The translations under genes and the position numbers were made by a program. Below are positions 48,050 through 64,000 of a stretch of 64,000 nucleotides of DNA, piece by piece. The stretch is from Spirodela intermedia. Its lineage: Eukaryota; Streptophyta; Magnoliopsida; Alismatales; Araceae. Positions within the stretch are counted from its first letter, which is position 1; each line of letters starts with the position of its first letter. Below the pieces are notes generated by a model. It searched no databases and was not told the DNA's origin. It saw only the letters and a list, made by a program, of their open reading frames with translations. The stretch is from assembly GCA_902729315.2 (NCBI GenBank), contig LR746270.1, positions 1,892,501 to 1,956,500 of the forward strand, written 5' to 3'.

Positions 48050-51000
48050 TATATTGAAAAATAAGGAAGAGGTAGGTACAGATATCAATAAAGTATTACA
48101 TTCATATAAAAAGGCCCTAATGTTATGATTTAGCAGTCTAGGTTCTTACAAACTGCCAGAATAATAAGATTAAATACTTCATTAAACATTTTATTAAACA
48201 CAAATCATTTAACATTGATTAAATATGATTATTAATTACCAATTATCAAGAAAAGACCAACGTATCCTTCTTGGTGAAACCCTAATCTACACCCACCCCA
48301 TCAGTTCTCTCTTGCACCTCCAACTTCTAACCTACCCCTATGTGGCCTTCATTAAATAGATTTGGGTCCTCTCCATAAATACCTTCCCAAAACTCTCCCT
48401 CTTCAAATAGCTATAGGCCCTCTATCACATGAAATTCAGTCTAAGCTTGTTTGATTGCTCCACCATGTGACACCCTCCTTGTTCTTCCCTCTTAATTTAT
48501 CCTCAATCATGCATCTTGTTCATTCATTTATTTTTCTTCATATCCTTAGTTTTGGTAAGTACAAGTCCAAATTTATTGATAAATATTATCTAATATTAAT
48601 AATTATTTATGTGTATCATTTGTATGTTTCTAATATTTAATACGTCAACAATGTTAGTATATCAATTATCTTTTATTAAATGATTTTATGAAATTATTGC
48701 TAATAACAAATATAGCTTTTAATCTTTGAGACTAAGTAATAAAAAATTATCAGTTGAAGAATCATCTCAAAATGAAAGATTTTAGTATATATTTAAATGG
48801 GTATAAGTCAATGTGAAACATGCAAAATATTTTATATTTGATTATATGATTATCTTTTATGTGTTTGGCATTTTGAAATTATGTTATAAATTTCCTAATC
48901 TATTACATATATTAATTCATAAAAAAATGAGAAAAAGAGTAAATATTCAAGTTTTAAAGAGAACATCTCAATAGTGACGAGTTGGTTGCTTACATAAATA
49001 AATGGTAGATGTAAACTTGATGATTTGGGCATGAGGTAGATGTCAAACTTATTCTTTGTCAAATTAGAAAACTCAGTTTAAATTTTGAATAGAAATGATT
49101 GCAAGAATAAAGAGATTCAAATATCACAAGGTTCAAACATCTTATCACATGTTTAGAAAACTGATAATTTTTTAAGCAAAGATTTCAAACATTGGAGACA
49201 TGATAAAACAAAGAAAATAATATAAGGTGAAATTTTACTTATAAGACATTTTTTTTGATAAAAAAATAATAATACATAAAGATTCAATGTTTATAATCAA
49301 TCTTTTTCTATTGCACTTTAATTATACATGAGAACTTTGTATCTTTTTCATCAATTGATTATGATAGACTATTAACTTAATCATCATAACCTTTGCTTTC
49401 CATCATATCCTAAAGTAATTGGGTGATGAGGGGCACAAGGTATTACTAGTCATATTGGTCCGAGAGGAGCTGAATATATATGAGATGAACTTGACTTGTT
49501 TATGTGATTGATCCTATGAGTATCAATGTGTTCTTTGGGGGGAATAAATCAAATATTAGAAGGAATTTTGCTTTGGGATTAGAAGTAGTAATATGAGGGA
49601 CGAATTATCATTCATTGTTCATGTTCTTAGTGAGAGAGTGTTGACATGTCAACACATTTATCTACACATAGATAAGTTCATCTAAAATTAACAAATAAGT
49701 AAAAAATCTAAGAAATCCTAATCCCCCCACCCTCTTGTTGTTTTTCCTAGCCTTGCACTTTAAAAATATTTAAATAATGGAAAATATTCAACTCAAGTGT
49801 ATTGCCATCTTTTTTCAAGATGGAAAAGCTTGTTGTATTAAAGGTCAACATGAAAAGGCCTCTTAGCGAGTCAAGTGATAGTTGACCTTTTGGTGTTGCA
49901 AATGATTTGAGGCATTGGAATGGGATTGGACTTCTTGAAGGACAAAAGAAATGTGTTAGAGACTCTTGACAGTGGAAGATGAATGATGTGAAGGCTTTCT
50001 CTCAAATCTTCTCGTGCTCCCTTCGATTTCTCCTCATCTCTAACTTTAAGTTGGGAGAAATCTTTCTTTTTACATGTGGTTTATAAGACCAAAAAGTGAA
50101 CTCAATGATCAACTGAACATGCCTTAAATGGTTGTGAAAGAGTCTAAAATAATACATAAAATACATATGTACAAGTTTTAAGATTTATAACTATTTATAT
50201 ACTTTAAATTTTAATTGGATGTGGAGTTTTATACATTAGATTCCTATATAATTAGACCTTTCCATCATTGATGGCAAGCCCATATTAGTCACATTCTATT
50301 TTAGATAAAAATCACTTTAATTGGTTGATTTAAAAGCTTTTAGTCCATTTTACCCTAAGGTGAAGTTATAAATTTAGTAATATCATAAAAACCATAGGAA
50401 ATCAAAATTCTTCAAGAGTTTAATTCTCTATTTGTTTGAAATGTGTTGGTTTTTTTATTAAATTTTCAATAAATGGTATGAGCCTTCACCTATTTTTAAT
50501 GGATTTTTTTTCATTCTACTACTCTCAAAACCATTGATGTTTGAGTCTTCCTAGTTTCAGTTGATTTAAATGACATTTCACATATTTATAGTATAATAAA
50601 ATAATCATTTAGTTATTTTAATTAAGCTTTGTCATTATCAAAATAATTAAAACCCTTCAGCACCATTAATATTATTATTATTATTATTATTATTATTTTT
50701 ACAAACCTCGTTTTATTCTGAAGTCTCCGGGGAGTCGCCCTACATATGGGGTTTGACACTGAATATTATTCGTAGCCGGCCACGTGGCACGTTATGCCCT
50801 CCCTCTGCGTTCACGTCAGATCAGCCGCAGGCGAGGACCATCTTGTTCTTCGGTGCAAATCGTCGTAGGAAGGCCCTGAAAACGGACGCCACGTAGGGTA
50901 AAGGGTTTCGTGTTAGAATTCTATTCGTAGCTCACTCCTTGTGTTCATGCTGATTTGCAACAGATCTCACTCTTTGTGACCTCCGTCATCCCTCACCCCC
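48050..51000. other. AT-rich intergenic region between divergent H2A.Z and pyruvate kinase genes
   Basis: Nearly 3 kb with no coding signal. It is very AT-rich in the middle and GC-rich again from about 50750, towards the pyruvate kinase promoter. A telobox-like AAACCCTAA occurs near 48277. The AT-rich core may be eroded transposon. Confidence 0.5.
50667..50697. repeat. (ATT)n microsatellite
   Basis: About ten ATT units, roughly 410 bp upstream of the pyruvate kinase start codon. Confidence 0.9.
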
Positions 51001-51106
51001 CCCTCCCCCACCTCTCTCTCTCTCTCTAAAACCCTTTAAAATCTGGTTCCTTCTGCTCTCTCTCTTTCTCTCTGTCGCTCTGTCTCTCTCTGAGACGTTG
51101 ATAACA

Positions 51107-56301
<5,195 letters not shown>

Positions 56302-57400
56302 TTCTGACTCTCTCTCTCTAGAGTCTTTTATCCAATGCTTCGTTTGGTAATAACTTGCCCTGTACGTCACATTTTCGATGCCCGAGTTTCGCATTGAGTC
56401 GATGATATGGTAGAACACCCCCCCGTGTGAAGATCGATAATTCTTCTTCTTCCTGGTGCGTTGACTTGGACTCCATGAGAGGTGGCGCTGCTCAGTATGG
56501 CGTCGATGCTCTTCTCTTTATCATGAATAAAACCATACATTCTTGGTAATGTTGGCTCTGAAGGCGATGTTATGCCTCTGACATCTCCAAGGGGGTTGAC
56601 TTCTTGAAGCCTGAGGCGGTGGGTTCTACTAATCTTTGTCTCTCTCTCTCTCTCTCTCTCTCTATCTTCAATGGAGTTTGGCTTCTTGTCCCGGTCAAAG
56701 GAGGGAGCTCCAGGAGCTGTGGAAGTCAAAAGGAGAGCCAACGCTGCCAGAAGGAACGTGGGCTTTGTGGGCTCCACGAGTCCCAACTTTATTTTCGGAC
56801 TCAGCGGAGTCACCTGGGGAGGCCCATCAAAGCTCCGAACTTTTTGACTCCCTCGAGTTCCAAACTTTCCTAAAAACCCCCAACTTTATCTGTATGTACA
56901 TATTCCTCCCCCAAAACCTTTTATAAACAGTCAAAGCCCCCCCTCTCCACCAATCAGATCCAGCCGTCCACACCCGCGCCCCCCCCCGGGGGAGGTCCCG
57001 ACCCTTTTCTGCTTTGCTCTTTGTTCGTTGCTTCCGGGGCGGGGCCTCCTGTCGTCACCCATCCCGTGCTGTTACTGTATGACCGACAACCAGAGGAGAA
57101 GGCCTGCGGAATATTTCCTCCAGGCCTTTGATAACAGCATTCATTGTGGTCATATCCTTTTCTCATCCTCCCTATCCATCCGTCAATCACTATTAATTAG
57201 TTTTCTACCCTTCTCCTTTGTCTGGAATAGATGAATATTTATCTGAAATTCTCAACTCTTCTGGATTTGTCGCAAATAACAACTTTAATGGGTGTTTTTG
57301 TATTGAAAACGTATTCAGAGGGTCTTTTGAAAACCACCGGCCTTCAAAAGTCGTCCTTTAATGGAAATGACAGCAGACGATCGTTACTCCTCCCTCTAGC
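56302..57400. other. Intergenic region downstream of pyruvate kinase
   Basis: No gene recognised. It contains a short CT tract near 56637-56662 and a run of C near 56980-56990. Confidence 0.5.
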
Positions 57401-57420
57401 AATTGCCACTTGGCGTATGA

Positions 57421-58036
57421 TGACGTGGCATCCCGATGTCCGGGTGTTGCGGAGTCATGGCAGACGTCATCACGGTACCACTAGGAAAGCAATTTTTCTG
57501 TTAGTCACATCAATAGGTTTCTAATTGTTTTAAGGCCATTACGTTGTTAAATGTCTTTTATACCCAGAATCCGACGCGCGCTTAAAAACTTAAAACCCGG
57601 CATGGCCGCGTTGGAGAAGAGGCTCATTCTAAGGGGTATACAGTCAAAAACATTATTTATGGTATTAATCAGAATTACTATCCGGTGGAGGGGCCTTTGC
57701 TGTTCTGTGGGCCCCACCTGTCGACATCGAAATAATTGAATGATCCGGGAGATTTGCACCGTCCGATCTCCCCTGGTCCCTCTCCTCGCCACGCAAGGAA
57801 CAGTGGATCGGACGACTGACGGAGACCCACCCATCTCTAGCCCCTTCTCTGATAAATGGGTCCGAATCCGACCCGTTAAAAGCCACGGTCTCGATCGTAC
57901 GGTCCACGGGGCCATAGACTTGACGTACCAACCACATTCCGATGCCACGTAGCCCGACAATACGTGGCAGTCGACGTACGAACTACCCGTAGTACCCTTT
58001 ATATCTTTCGTCATCCCCACCACGTTGACGTGGCAG
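57421..58036. promoter_or_regulatory. Cluster of ACGT-core motifs upstream of the DUF506 gene
   Basis: TGACGTGGCA occurs at 57421 and again at 58026. Between them are TGACGTAC (57921), GCCACGT (57944), TACGTGGCAG (57961) and GACGTACG (57973). ACGT cores with these flanks are the binding type of plant bZIP factors. The cluster lies 0.9-1.5 kb before the plus-strand start codon at 58952. Confidence 0.45.
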
Positions 58037-58268
58037 ATATGGGGTATTGTAGTCATTTAGTGAGCGAGGCGTCGTCTCTGCTTTGCGTGCACATAGTGTC
58101 GCCACGAGGGCCGGGAACCGCATGGGGTGCCACGGAGGACTGTGTCAGCATTGGAGTACATGATGGCAGCCTAGTCAGCATCGCTTCAAGCCCACCGCCC
58201 CTGTCGAGGCCGACTGTCTTTAAAAGCAGGCCTCCTCCTCTCCCCCACTCCTTCCCCCCACAGGAAAA

Positions 58269-58277
<9 letters not shown>

Positions 58278-58311
<34 letters not shown>

Positions 58312-58312
58312 A
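58278..58312. repeat. (CT)n tract in the DUF506 leader or promoter
   Basis: CT dinucleotides with one TTT interruption, about 640 bp before the start codon. A very short upstream ORF (MAIAPA, 58348-58368) follows and, if the leader starts before it, would be a uORF. Confidence 0.85.
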
Positions 58313-58951
58313 TCCAGTTCTGCCCGTTGGACACGCAATCTCCGGCGATGGCGATCGCACCCGCCTGAGGGTGGGAGGAGCTGATCGGAGGAGGAGCGAG
58401 GGAGGAAGCGACCAGTTGGATTGCCGCCGCCGCCGCCCTTGGCATGGACAGAGGAAGCGCCGGCGCCGGGAAACCGCCGGTGGATCGCCGGAAGACCACT
58501 TATCCTCTCAGCCACGATTTTCCTGATCCATGCTAACCTCGTCTCTGGATTCCGTCTTGGCGTAGTGGTTGAGGAACGCGCTTGCTTGCCTTGGCGAGTT
58601 TCCGAGAGATTGTTCCGTTCCTGAGGTTGAGGTTGAGGTTGAGGTTTAGGGGAGCGTCCGAGCTTTTCTTCTTTTGTTCTTTTTGGAGAAGGATGCCTGA
58701 ATCTGTTTGTTTCTTCTTGATCGGGGAAACGATTGTAATTGCTCTTCGGATGTGATCTTCAGATGGCTGGATCCTGAGATTAATCCTCACCAGCCCCTTC
58801 CCCTCACCTTGGGGAGGAAGCTCTCTCCCCCCTTTTTCTGGTGCATATTTTGGGAGTTTCGGATTCAAATTCTAAGGCAGATAAGCGGAGGCTTCATTCG
58901 ATCACATCTGCCGGTGATTTTAATTTCTGAAGTCTGATTGAAGCTGCTGCC

Positions 58952-60463
58952 ATGCCCTTCCCTCTGAAGATCCAGCCGATCGACGCCAAGGGGGCGGCCT
59001 TTCCCTCCGAAGTCTCCAAATCTGCCCCTGCCCCCAAGTTTCGACTGAAGAAGCTCTTCGAGCGGCAGTTCACGGCGGCGCTGAGGTATTCTTCCATCGA
59101 GAAGGTTCCTGCCGGCTACGGTGACGGAAAGGAGAGGGAACCATCGTCCGAGCTCGAGCCAAGCTCGCTATGCCTCGCCAGGATGGTTCAGAGCTTCATG
59201 GAGTCGGGGCCGAACGAACGACCGGCGCCGCCGCCGAGGTGCGGTCGCCGCCGATGCAACTGTTTCAACGGCAACTGCGACGATCTCTCCGACGACGACC
59301 TCGACTTTGGGGACATCTTTCCCTCCGCCGCCTCCTCCCACGGCGATGCCGTTGAGCTCCTCAAGGTACTCCTCTCTCTTTCTCTCTCTCTCTACACTCC
59401 GGAATGATTGGTTTCCGTGACCCGATGAGTCTGAATGCGGGACGGGGAAGTACGTTGATCTGCTGCGTCTGTTCATCTTCGAACTGGTTGGTGGTGATGA
59501 TGGGCAGAGCCTGGTTCCCTGCGCGAGCATGGCGGAGAGGAACCTCCTGGCGGACGCCTCCAAGATCATGGAGAAAAGCAGCAACAGAGCGTGCTGTGGC
59601 GGGAGAGGAACCCGAGGCGGCGGGGACTGCAGGAAGATCGTCGCCGACGGCCTCGCAGCCCTCGGACACGACGCCTCTATCTGCCTCTCCCGCTGGGACA
59701 AGTCCCCTTCCTTCCCCGCAGGTGAGCCCCCATCTCCTCGTCCTCCATCTCTTGATCTTCTTCTTCCTCTCTCCCTCCCTTCCTTCTATCCGTCCGAGCT
59801 GGACCTCGATCTGAGAGGAGTCTCCTCCGATCCGCAGGGGAATACGAGTATCTTGACGTGATCGTCAACGGCGGCGGGGAGAGGCTCATCGTCGACCTGG
59901 ACTTCCGATCTGAGTTCGAGATCGCCCGCTCCACCAAGTCCTACCGCGCCGCTCTGCAGGCACTGCCGATGATCTTCGTGGGGCGGGAAGATCGCCTAGT
60001 CGAGATCATCACCGTCATGTCGGAGGCTGCTCGCCAGAGTTTGAAGAAGAAGGGCCTTCACGTCCCTCCATGGAGGAAGCCCGAGTACATGCGGGCCAAG
60101 TGGCTCTCCCCCTCCCGCCGCCTCTACCCTCCTCCTCCTCCTCCGCCGCCGCCGCCGTCGGTCCAGACAAACGGCGGCGGCGACGACTCCGGCGACGGCA
60201 GATGCGGCGATCAGTCCGTCCAGCCCCCCTCCGCCACCGTCTCCGGCGAGCTCGAGCTGCGATGCGAGGAATCCGGCCAGCCCGTCGCGTCCCCGCCACC
60301 CTCTCCGGCGGAGACCGAGGCGGTGGCGGCGCTCCCCCCGCCGTCTCCGGCGAGACGTCTGCCGGCGGTCAACCCCAAGCAGGCGGCGCCCCCCCCTCAG
60401 AAAGGCGGTCCCTGGGTGGTCACCGGCCTTGCCTCCATAGTCTCAGACCTCCACCACTACTAA
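58952..60463 (+). CDS. DUF506 (PDDEXK-like) family protein
   Basis: Three exons (58952-59365, 59508-59721, 59838-60463) join in phase to give 417 residues. The plant DUF506 family has an unknown biochemical role; a PDDEXK-nuclease-like fold is predicted and one Arabidopsis member (RXR1) restrains root hair growth. Family blocks visible: CLARMVQSFMES (about 73-84), a Cys-rich RRCNCFNGNCDD segment, an acidic SDDDLDFGD run, a second Cys pair (RACCGGRG), then EYEYLDVIV, RLIVDLDFRSEFEIAR (about 225-240), SYRAALQALPMIFVG and AARQSLKKKGLHVPPWRKPE with YMRAKWLSP. The DLDFRSEFE segment holds the acidic residues of the putative PDDEXK-like site. The last roughly 85 residues are a proline-rich, low-complexity tail. 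The first donor and acceptor are canonical, and exon 2 starts with SLVPCASMAERNLL. Confidence 0.93.
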
Positions 60464-60829
60464 CCTTCCTTTCTTTCCCCCTTTTGGAAATTATCTTCTC
60501 CCTCGAGGTCCTTTCCTTCTCCCTTCCTCAGAGCGAAGCAGAGAAATCTCCATTATAATGCATACTGGCTCTCTACTACTACTCCCCCTTCTTCCTCTTC
60601 TCGCTCTTCCCCTTCCGCCGGACACGCGGCGCCCCTCTGCAGCCTCCCCCCCACCGCTCTCTCTCTCTCTCTCTCTTCCCTGCACGTCGGACAAGAACAA
60701 GATCACGCCTCTCTCGTGACCCTCTCTCTCTCTCTCCATCTATCTCTCTCCCCTGTTCAGCTGCGGTCCACGATAACTCTACTCTCCATGGTCCTCGGGA
60801 ACATCATGAAGGTGTGACCGATTCTCTAC
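60464..60829. other. 3' flank of the DUF506 gene, CT-rich
   Basis: Short CT runs near 60655-60680 and 60721-60740. No coding region seen. Confidence 0.5.
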
Positions 60830-61476
60830 CACGTGTCATCGCGAGCCGCGTTGCATTATGTTAATGATAGGAGAACTACTTGGCTAATTATTGTGACTAG
60901 GAGTCCGAGTCAGCATCCGGATTCTGGTCGATTCCGCCGACACGTGGGAATCGGACGGTCTACGGAGGGACTCATGGTGGACGATTCTCCATGGCGATAA
61001 TGATGACTTGAGAGACGGAAGCCGGGATCCCCCGACCACCCGGCATCAGTCATAAATCGGGGGGAGAAATGAATGCGGTGACCTCACCGCGGAGCCTCAG
61101 CTTTGTCAGGACAGCGATCGGTCACCAAATCGTCCGACACCCGGGCCCCCCAGTTCAACCGTTTCTATCCATCTAGTCCCTTTGCGAAGCGCTCCACCTC
61201 CCACTCGCGCGCCCAGCAACCAAATGGAAGAACACGCCCTCCTGTCCGCCATTTGTACTCTCCCCGCGTGCATTCCGTGCGTAGCATTTCGTATGTAGCA
61301 CATGGGAGCGGCCCATAGTGGTGGGGCCCGCACGCGAAACGGCCCAGAAACACGTGGGACCCAACCCTTTGCTCCAGGTACAGTCAGCGAGATAATCTCA
61401 CCTCCCCTCTCTCTCTCTCTCAATCAGTATACGTGCGTAACTTGGAACAAATATTGGGAAATTAGGAACGCACGTG
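60830..61476. promoter_or_regulatory. Four G-boxes (CACGTG) in 650 bp
   Basis: CACGTG occurs at 60830, 60941, 61351 and 61471. The flanks of the first three (CCACGTGTCA, ACACGTGGGA, ACACGTGGGA) fit abscisic-acid response elements bound by bZIP factors. No gene start could be placed beside them. Confidence 0.45.
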
Positions 61477-62180
61477 TGGCAGGTACAGGGTAGATTAGCA
61501 ACTATAAAATATTTATGTGATTATTAAATTGTCAATTGTTATGAGGAAGCTGATCCGCCGGAAGGGATAGGGATGGGGGTTGGGGGCCCCTGGGCCACGC
61601 GCTGAATGAATGGTCAGTGATTTCTTGGGTCAAGTGATCGGACGGCTGTAGATAGATGGCATCCGCCGTCCAGGTTGGAGTGGTTTGTCCATCTCTCTCT
61701 CACACACACGCTATTAAATACGGTTCCACGCGGTCTCTAGCACTCGCCCTCAATCCAAATATTGCGTACATACCCACACGTAGCCTCTCTCTCTCTCTCT
61801 CTCTCTCACTCAACATTGACCAAGTTAATCAATTATGTCAACCCGGACTCCGAATCTCTCTCTCTCTCTATCTATCTCTCTCGGTTGACTGCCCAAGGAC
61901 GTGAGCGCCTACGTATTGATCATTATTAACTCTACTGAAGATATTTCTGCCCGCGTACACGTAACCCTTCTACTTATCTATCTCTCTCTCTCTTCTGACT
62001 GGACACGGGGGAGGGGGGGGGGGTTATGTACAAATTTGCTCTCAAGACGGTACCTTGACGAGAAACCCGGTCCGTCCTTCCTGGACGGTGTTTTCTTCAT
62101 GGTTATCGGGCGACCGCCCTCTTCGGCGGACGAGTAACAGGGCCAGGAGGGTGGCTGCCACGTTATTGTCTACGTACACG

Positions 62181-62181
62181 C

Positions 62182-62246
<65 letters not shown>

Positions 62247-62449
62247 TGGCTGTGAAGTACGGAAGACGATGTGGGGAGGTCGGAGAGGAGAGGACGGGAG
62301 GATTGACTGTGGATCAGCTGGTGAGGCCAAAGCTCTTGGGATTTTGGTCAGCGGGCTGAGCCGGGGACGGGCCGTGTCATCACTGCAGTCTGAGCCTCGC
62401 CCGGCTGGAGAAGCCCACTGCGCTGCAAGCAATTATCAGCGAGCGAGCG

Positions 62450-62494
<45 letters not shown>
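62181..62494. repeat. Facing (CT)n and (GA)n tracts
   Basis: CT at 62181-62242 and GA at about 62441-62494 (GAGC units first, then pure GA) are complementary and separated by about 200 bp, so single strands could fold back on each other. Confidence 0.9.
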
Positions 62495-62496
<2 letters not shown>

Positions 62497-62968
62497 CCGG
62501 CCCTGGCTGGGAATGGGCAAGGCTCGATTTCCGTTTTGGACTTAGATTTTGAGAGCCACATTTCTAAGAAAAATGGTCGACAGGCCTAATTTCTTGGAAT
62601 CTTGAGAAAATTTTAAATCTCTCCAAACATAGCGGATAAAAGATCGGAGCAGGAACGAGCTAAGAATCAGTGAATCACGGCCGCCATTTCTGATGTGCCA
62701 TCGTTCTCATGAACTCTACCTTAATACCCAATGATGATAAAAATGACTCTCTGGCCCTGGTGCATAGTTTACCAAGATTAAGACAAGACTGGCTCTTAGA
62801 GCGGTCATATTTCTCAATTAGAAAGCTTCAAAATGCGCTCGGGCCTTTCTTCTAGATTGCTTCATCGGCCGTTTCCTTTTGCTCCTGATTCCTCTAGATT
62901 TCCATAATTCTTCGTTCGACGCACCTAACAGCCCTCAATCCATTGGACCACTATGTGATTGACTATGG

Positions 62969-63692
62969 TATCAATTTCCTTTAAACTTCTGCATTAACTC
63001 GTTTAGAAACTTCATTTATCTCCTCCTCTCTTCTCCCTTTGCCTCGTGATGGCCCAAAGGGGATAAAAAGCTTATGAACTTTTAAAGTTCTGTGACTGAG
63101 AGTAAATGAATTGATGCCTAACAAGCAACAATTTCATCACCGAACTTTTAGTATTATATACTTGATTAAAGGAGTAGAAATGAAGTGCTAAGCTGTAAAG
63201 TAATAAATAGATAAAGCATAATTACAATTGATTTCATGAAGAAGTAGAGTACATGAGGTTATATAAAAGAAGAGAAGAAAGAGAGAGAGAATGAGAAGTG
63301 AAAATCATGGAAAAAGAATATGAATGTGGAGAGAATAAATCCAAAATGAGTCTGATGGGCTCAATGGGCTTATTCTAACAATATCAATTTCCTTTAAACT
63401 TTCACATTGACTCATTTAGAATCTTTATTTATCTCCTCCTCTCCTCCTCTCTCCTTGCTTTGTGAGTCAACAGGGAAACTCTAATGTGATGGCCCAAAGG
63501 TAAGTCTGAAATAAGGTAAAAAGGATAAGAAGGTTAATGAACTTTTAAACATATGTGATTGAGAGTAAATCAATTGATGCCTAACGAGCAACAATTCCAT
63601 GACTGAACTTTTAATATCATATACTTGATTCAGGGAATATAAATGAAGTGTTAAGGTGTAGAATAATAAATATATAATGCACAATTACAATT
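62969..63692. repeat. Diverged direct repeat (about 270 and 310 bp)
   Basis: 62969-63239 and 63383-63692 align in the same orientation. Both begin ATCAATTTCCTTTAAACTT, share GTGATGGCCCAAAGG and AATTGATGCCTAAC, and end near ATTACAATT. The second copy is about 45 bp longer. They could be LTRs of a very short non-autonomous element or a plain tandem duplication; no primer site or purine tract was seen. Confidence 0.8.
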
Positions 63693-64000
63693 TTTACTTA
63701 TAAATTATATAGCTAAGAGACAACTACACAATAAGGCAAAAAGATGATGTTTTTAATAAAATTTTCACCCTACATTATGACTAGTACTAGGAAGAATAGT
63801 GTTGATGTATACTAGTGATCATCATGAAAGATTTAAGTCTTACATAAATATTTCACCTAGGGAAAAAATAGAGACTAGATAAAGACCTCAAGTTGTAAGC
63901 TGAAAAACTAAAGTAGTATGATCAAAGTTGATCTTCAACAATTCATATAAATTTATAAAAAAATGATGGAAACCTAAATATATTGAAGTTTGTGTATATT
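63693..64000. other. AT-rich end of window
   Basis: Nothing recognised. Confidence 0.4.

Noticed and set aside
59858-60463. Separate gene starting inside DUF506 exon 3
   Set aside because: The frame is continuous with exons 1 and 2 through canonical splice sites, and the family blocks span the junction.

Overview
This window is nuclear DNA from a flowering plant. The evidence is spliced genes with GT-AG introns, plant-only families (RWP-RK factor, 3-ketoacyl-CoA synthase, plastid pyruvate kinase subunit, DUF506), degenerate Ty1-copia retrotransposons, and an insert of broken chloroplast genes (psbD, psaA, rbcL). I cannot name the species. Long AT-rich introns, GC-rich first exons and very many (GA/CT)n tracts are its character.

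Eight gene models could be rebuilt by hand with consistent reading phase across every junction. Minus strand: an RWP-RK domain gene (5589-11975, 6 exons), a calmodulin-like gene (15257-16603, 4 exons), plastid threonine deaminase (17793-24004, 9 exons), a 3-ketoacyl-CoA synthase (33481-36123, 2 exons), an LFR-type armadillo gene (38078-45537, 8 exons) and histone H2A.Z (46562-47515, 2 coding exons). Plus strand: plastid pyruvate kinase isozyme A (51107-56301, 6 exons) and a DUF506 gene (58952-60463, 3 exons).

Layout: 1-2610 is a Ty1-copia relic. 2690-4655 holds two pseudogenes: a truncated copy of the RWP-RK gene's 5' end and an oligopeptide-transporter relic. 5.6-12 kb is the RWP-RK gene. 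12.1-13.9 kb is CT-rich repeat and promoter sequence, and 14.0-15.0 kb is the plastid insert. 15.2-24 kb carries the calmodulin-like and threonine deaminase genes. 24-33 kb is gene-poor and AT-rich, with a decayed ketoacyl-CoA synthase copy, an LTR with primer-site and purine-tract signals, a second copia relic and an inverted duplicate. 33-60.5 kb is gene-rich. 60.5-64 kb has G-boxes, complementary CT/GA tracts and a direct repeat.

The genes do not form a pathway cluster. They cover signalling (calmodulin-like), transcription and chromatin (RWP-RK, LFR/SWI-SNF, H2A.Z) and metabolism (isoleucine synthesis, very-long-chain fatty acids, plastid glycolysis). The most unusual structure is a seven-copy, 70-bp tandem repeat in the last intron of threonine deaminase. 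It is built from the end of the preceding exon together with its splice donor. I found no CRISPR array, no rRNA or tRNA gene, and no clearly new defence or mobile system.
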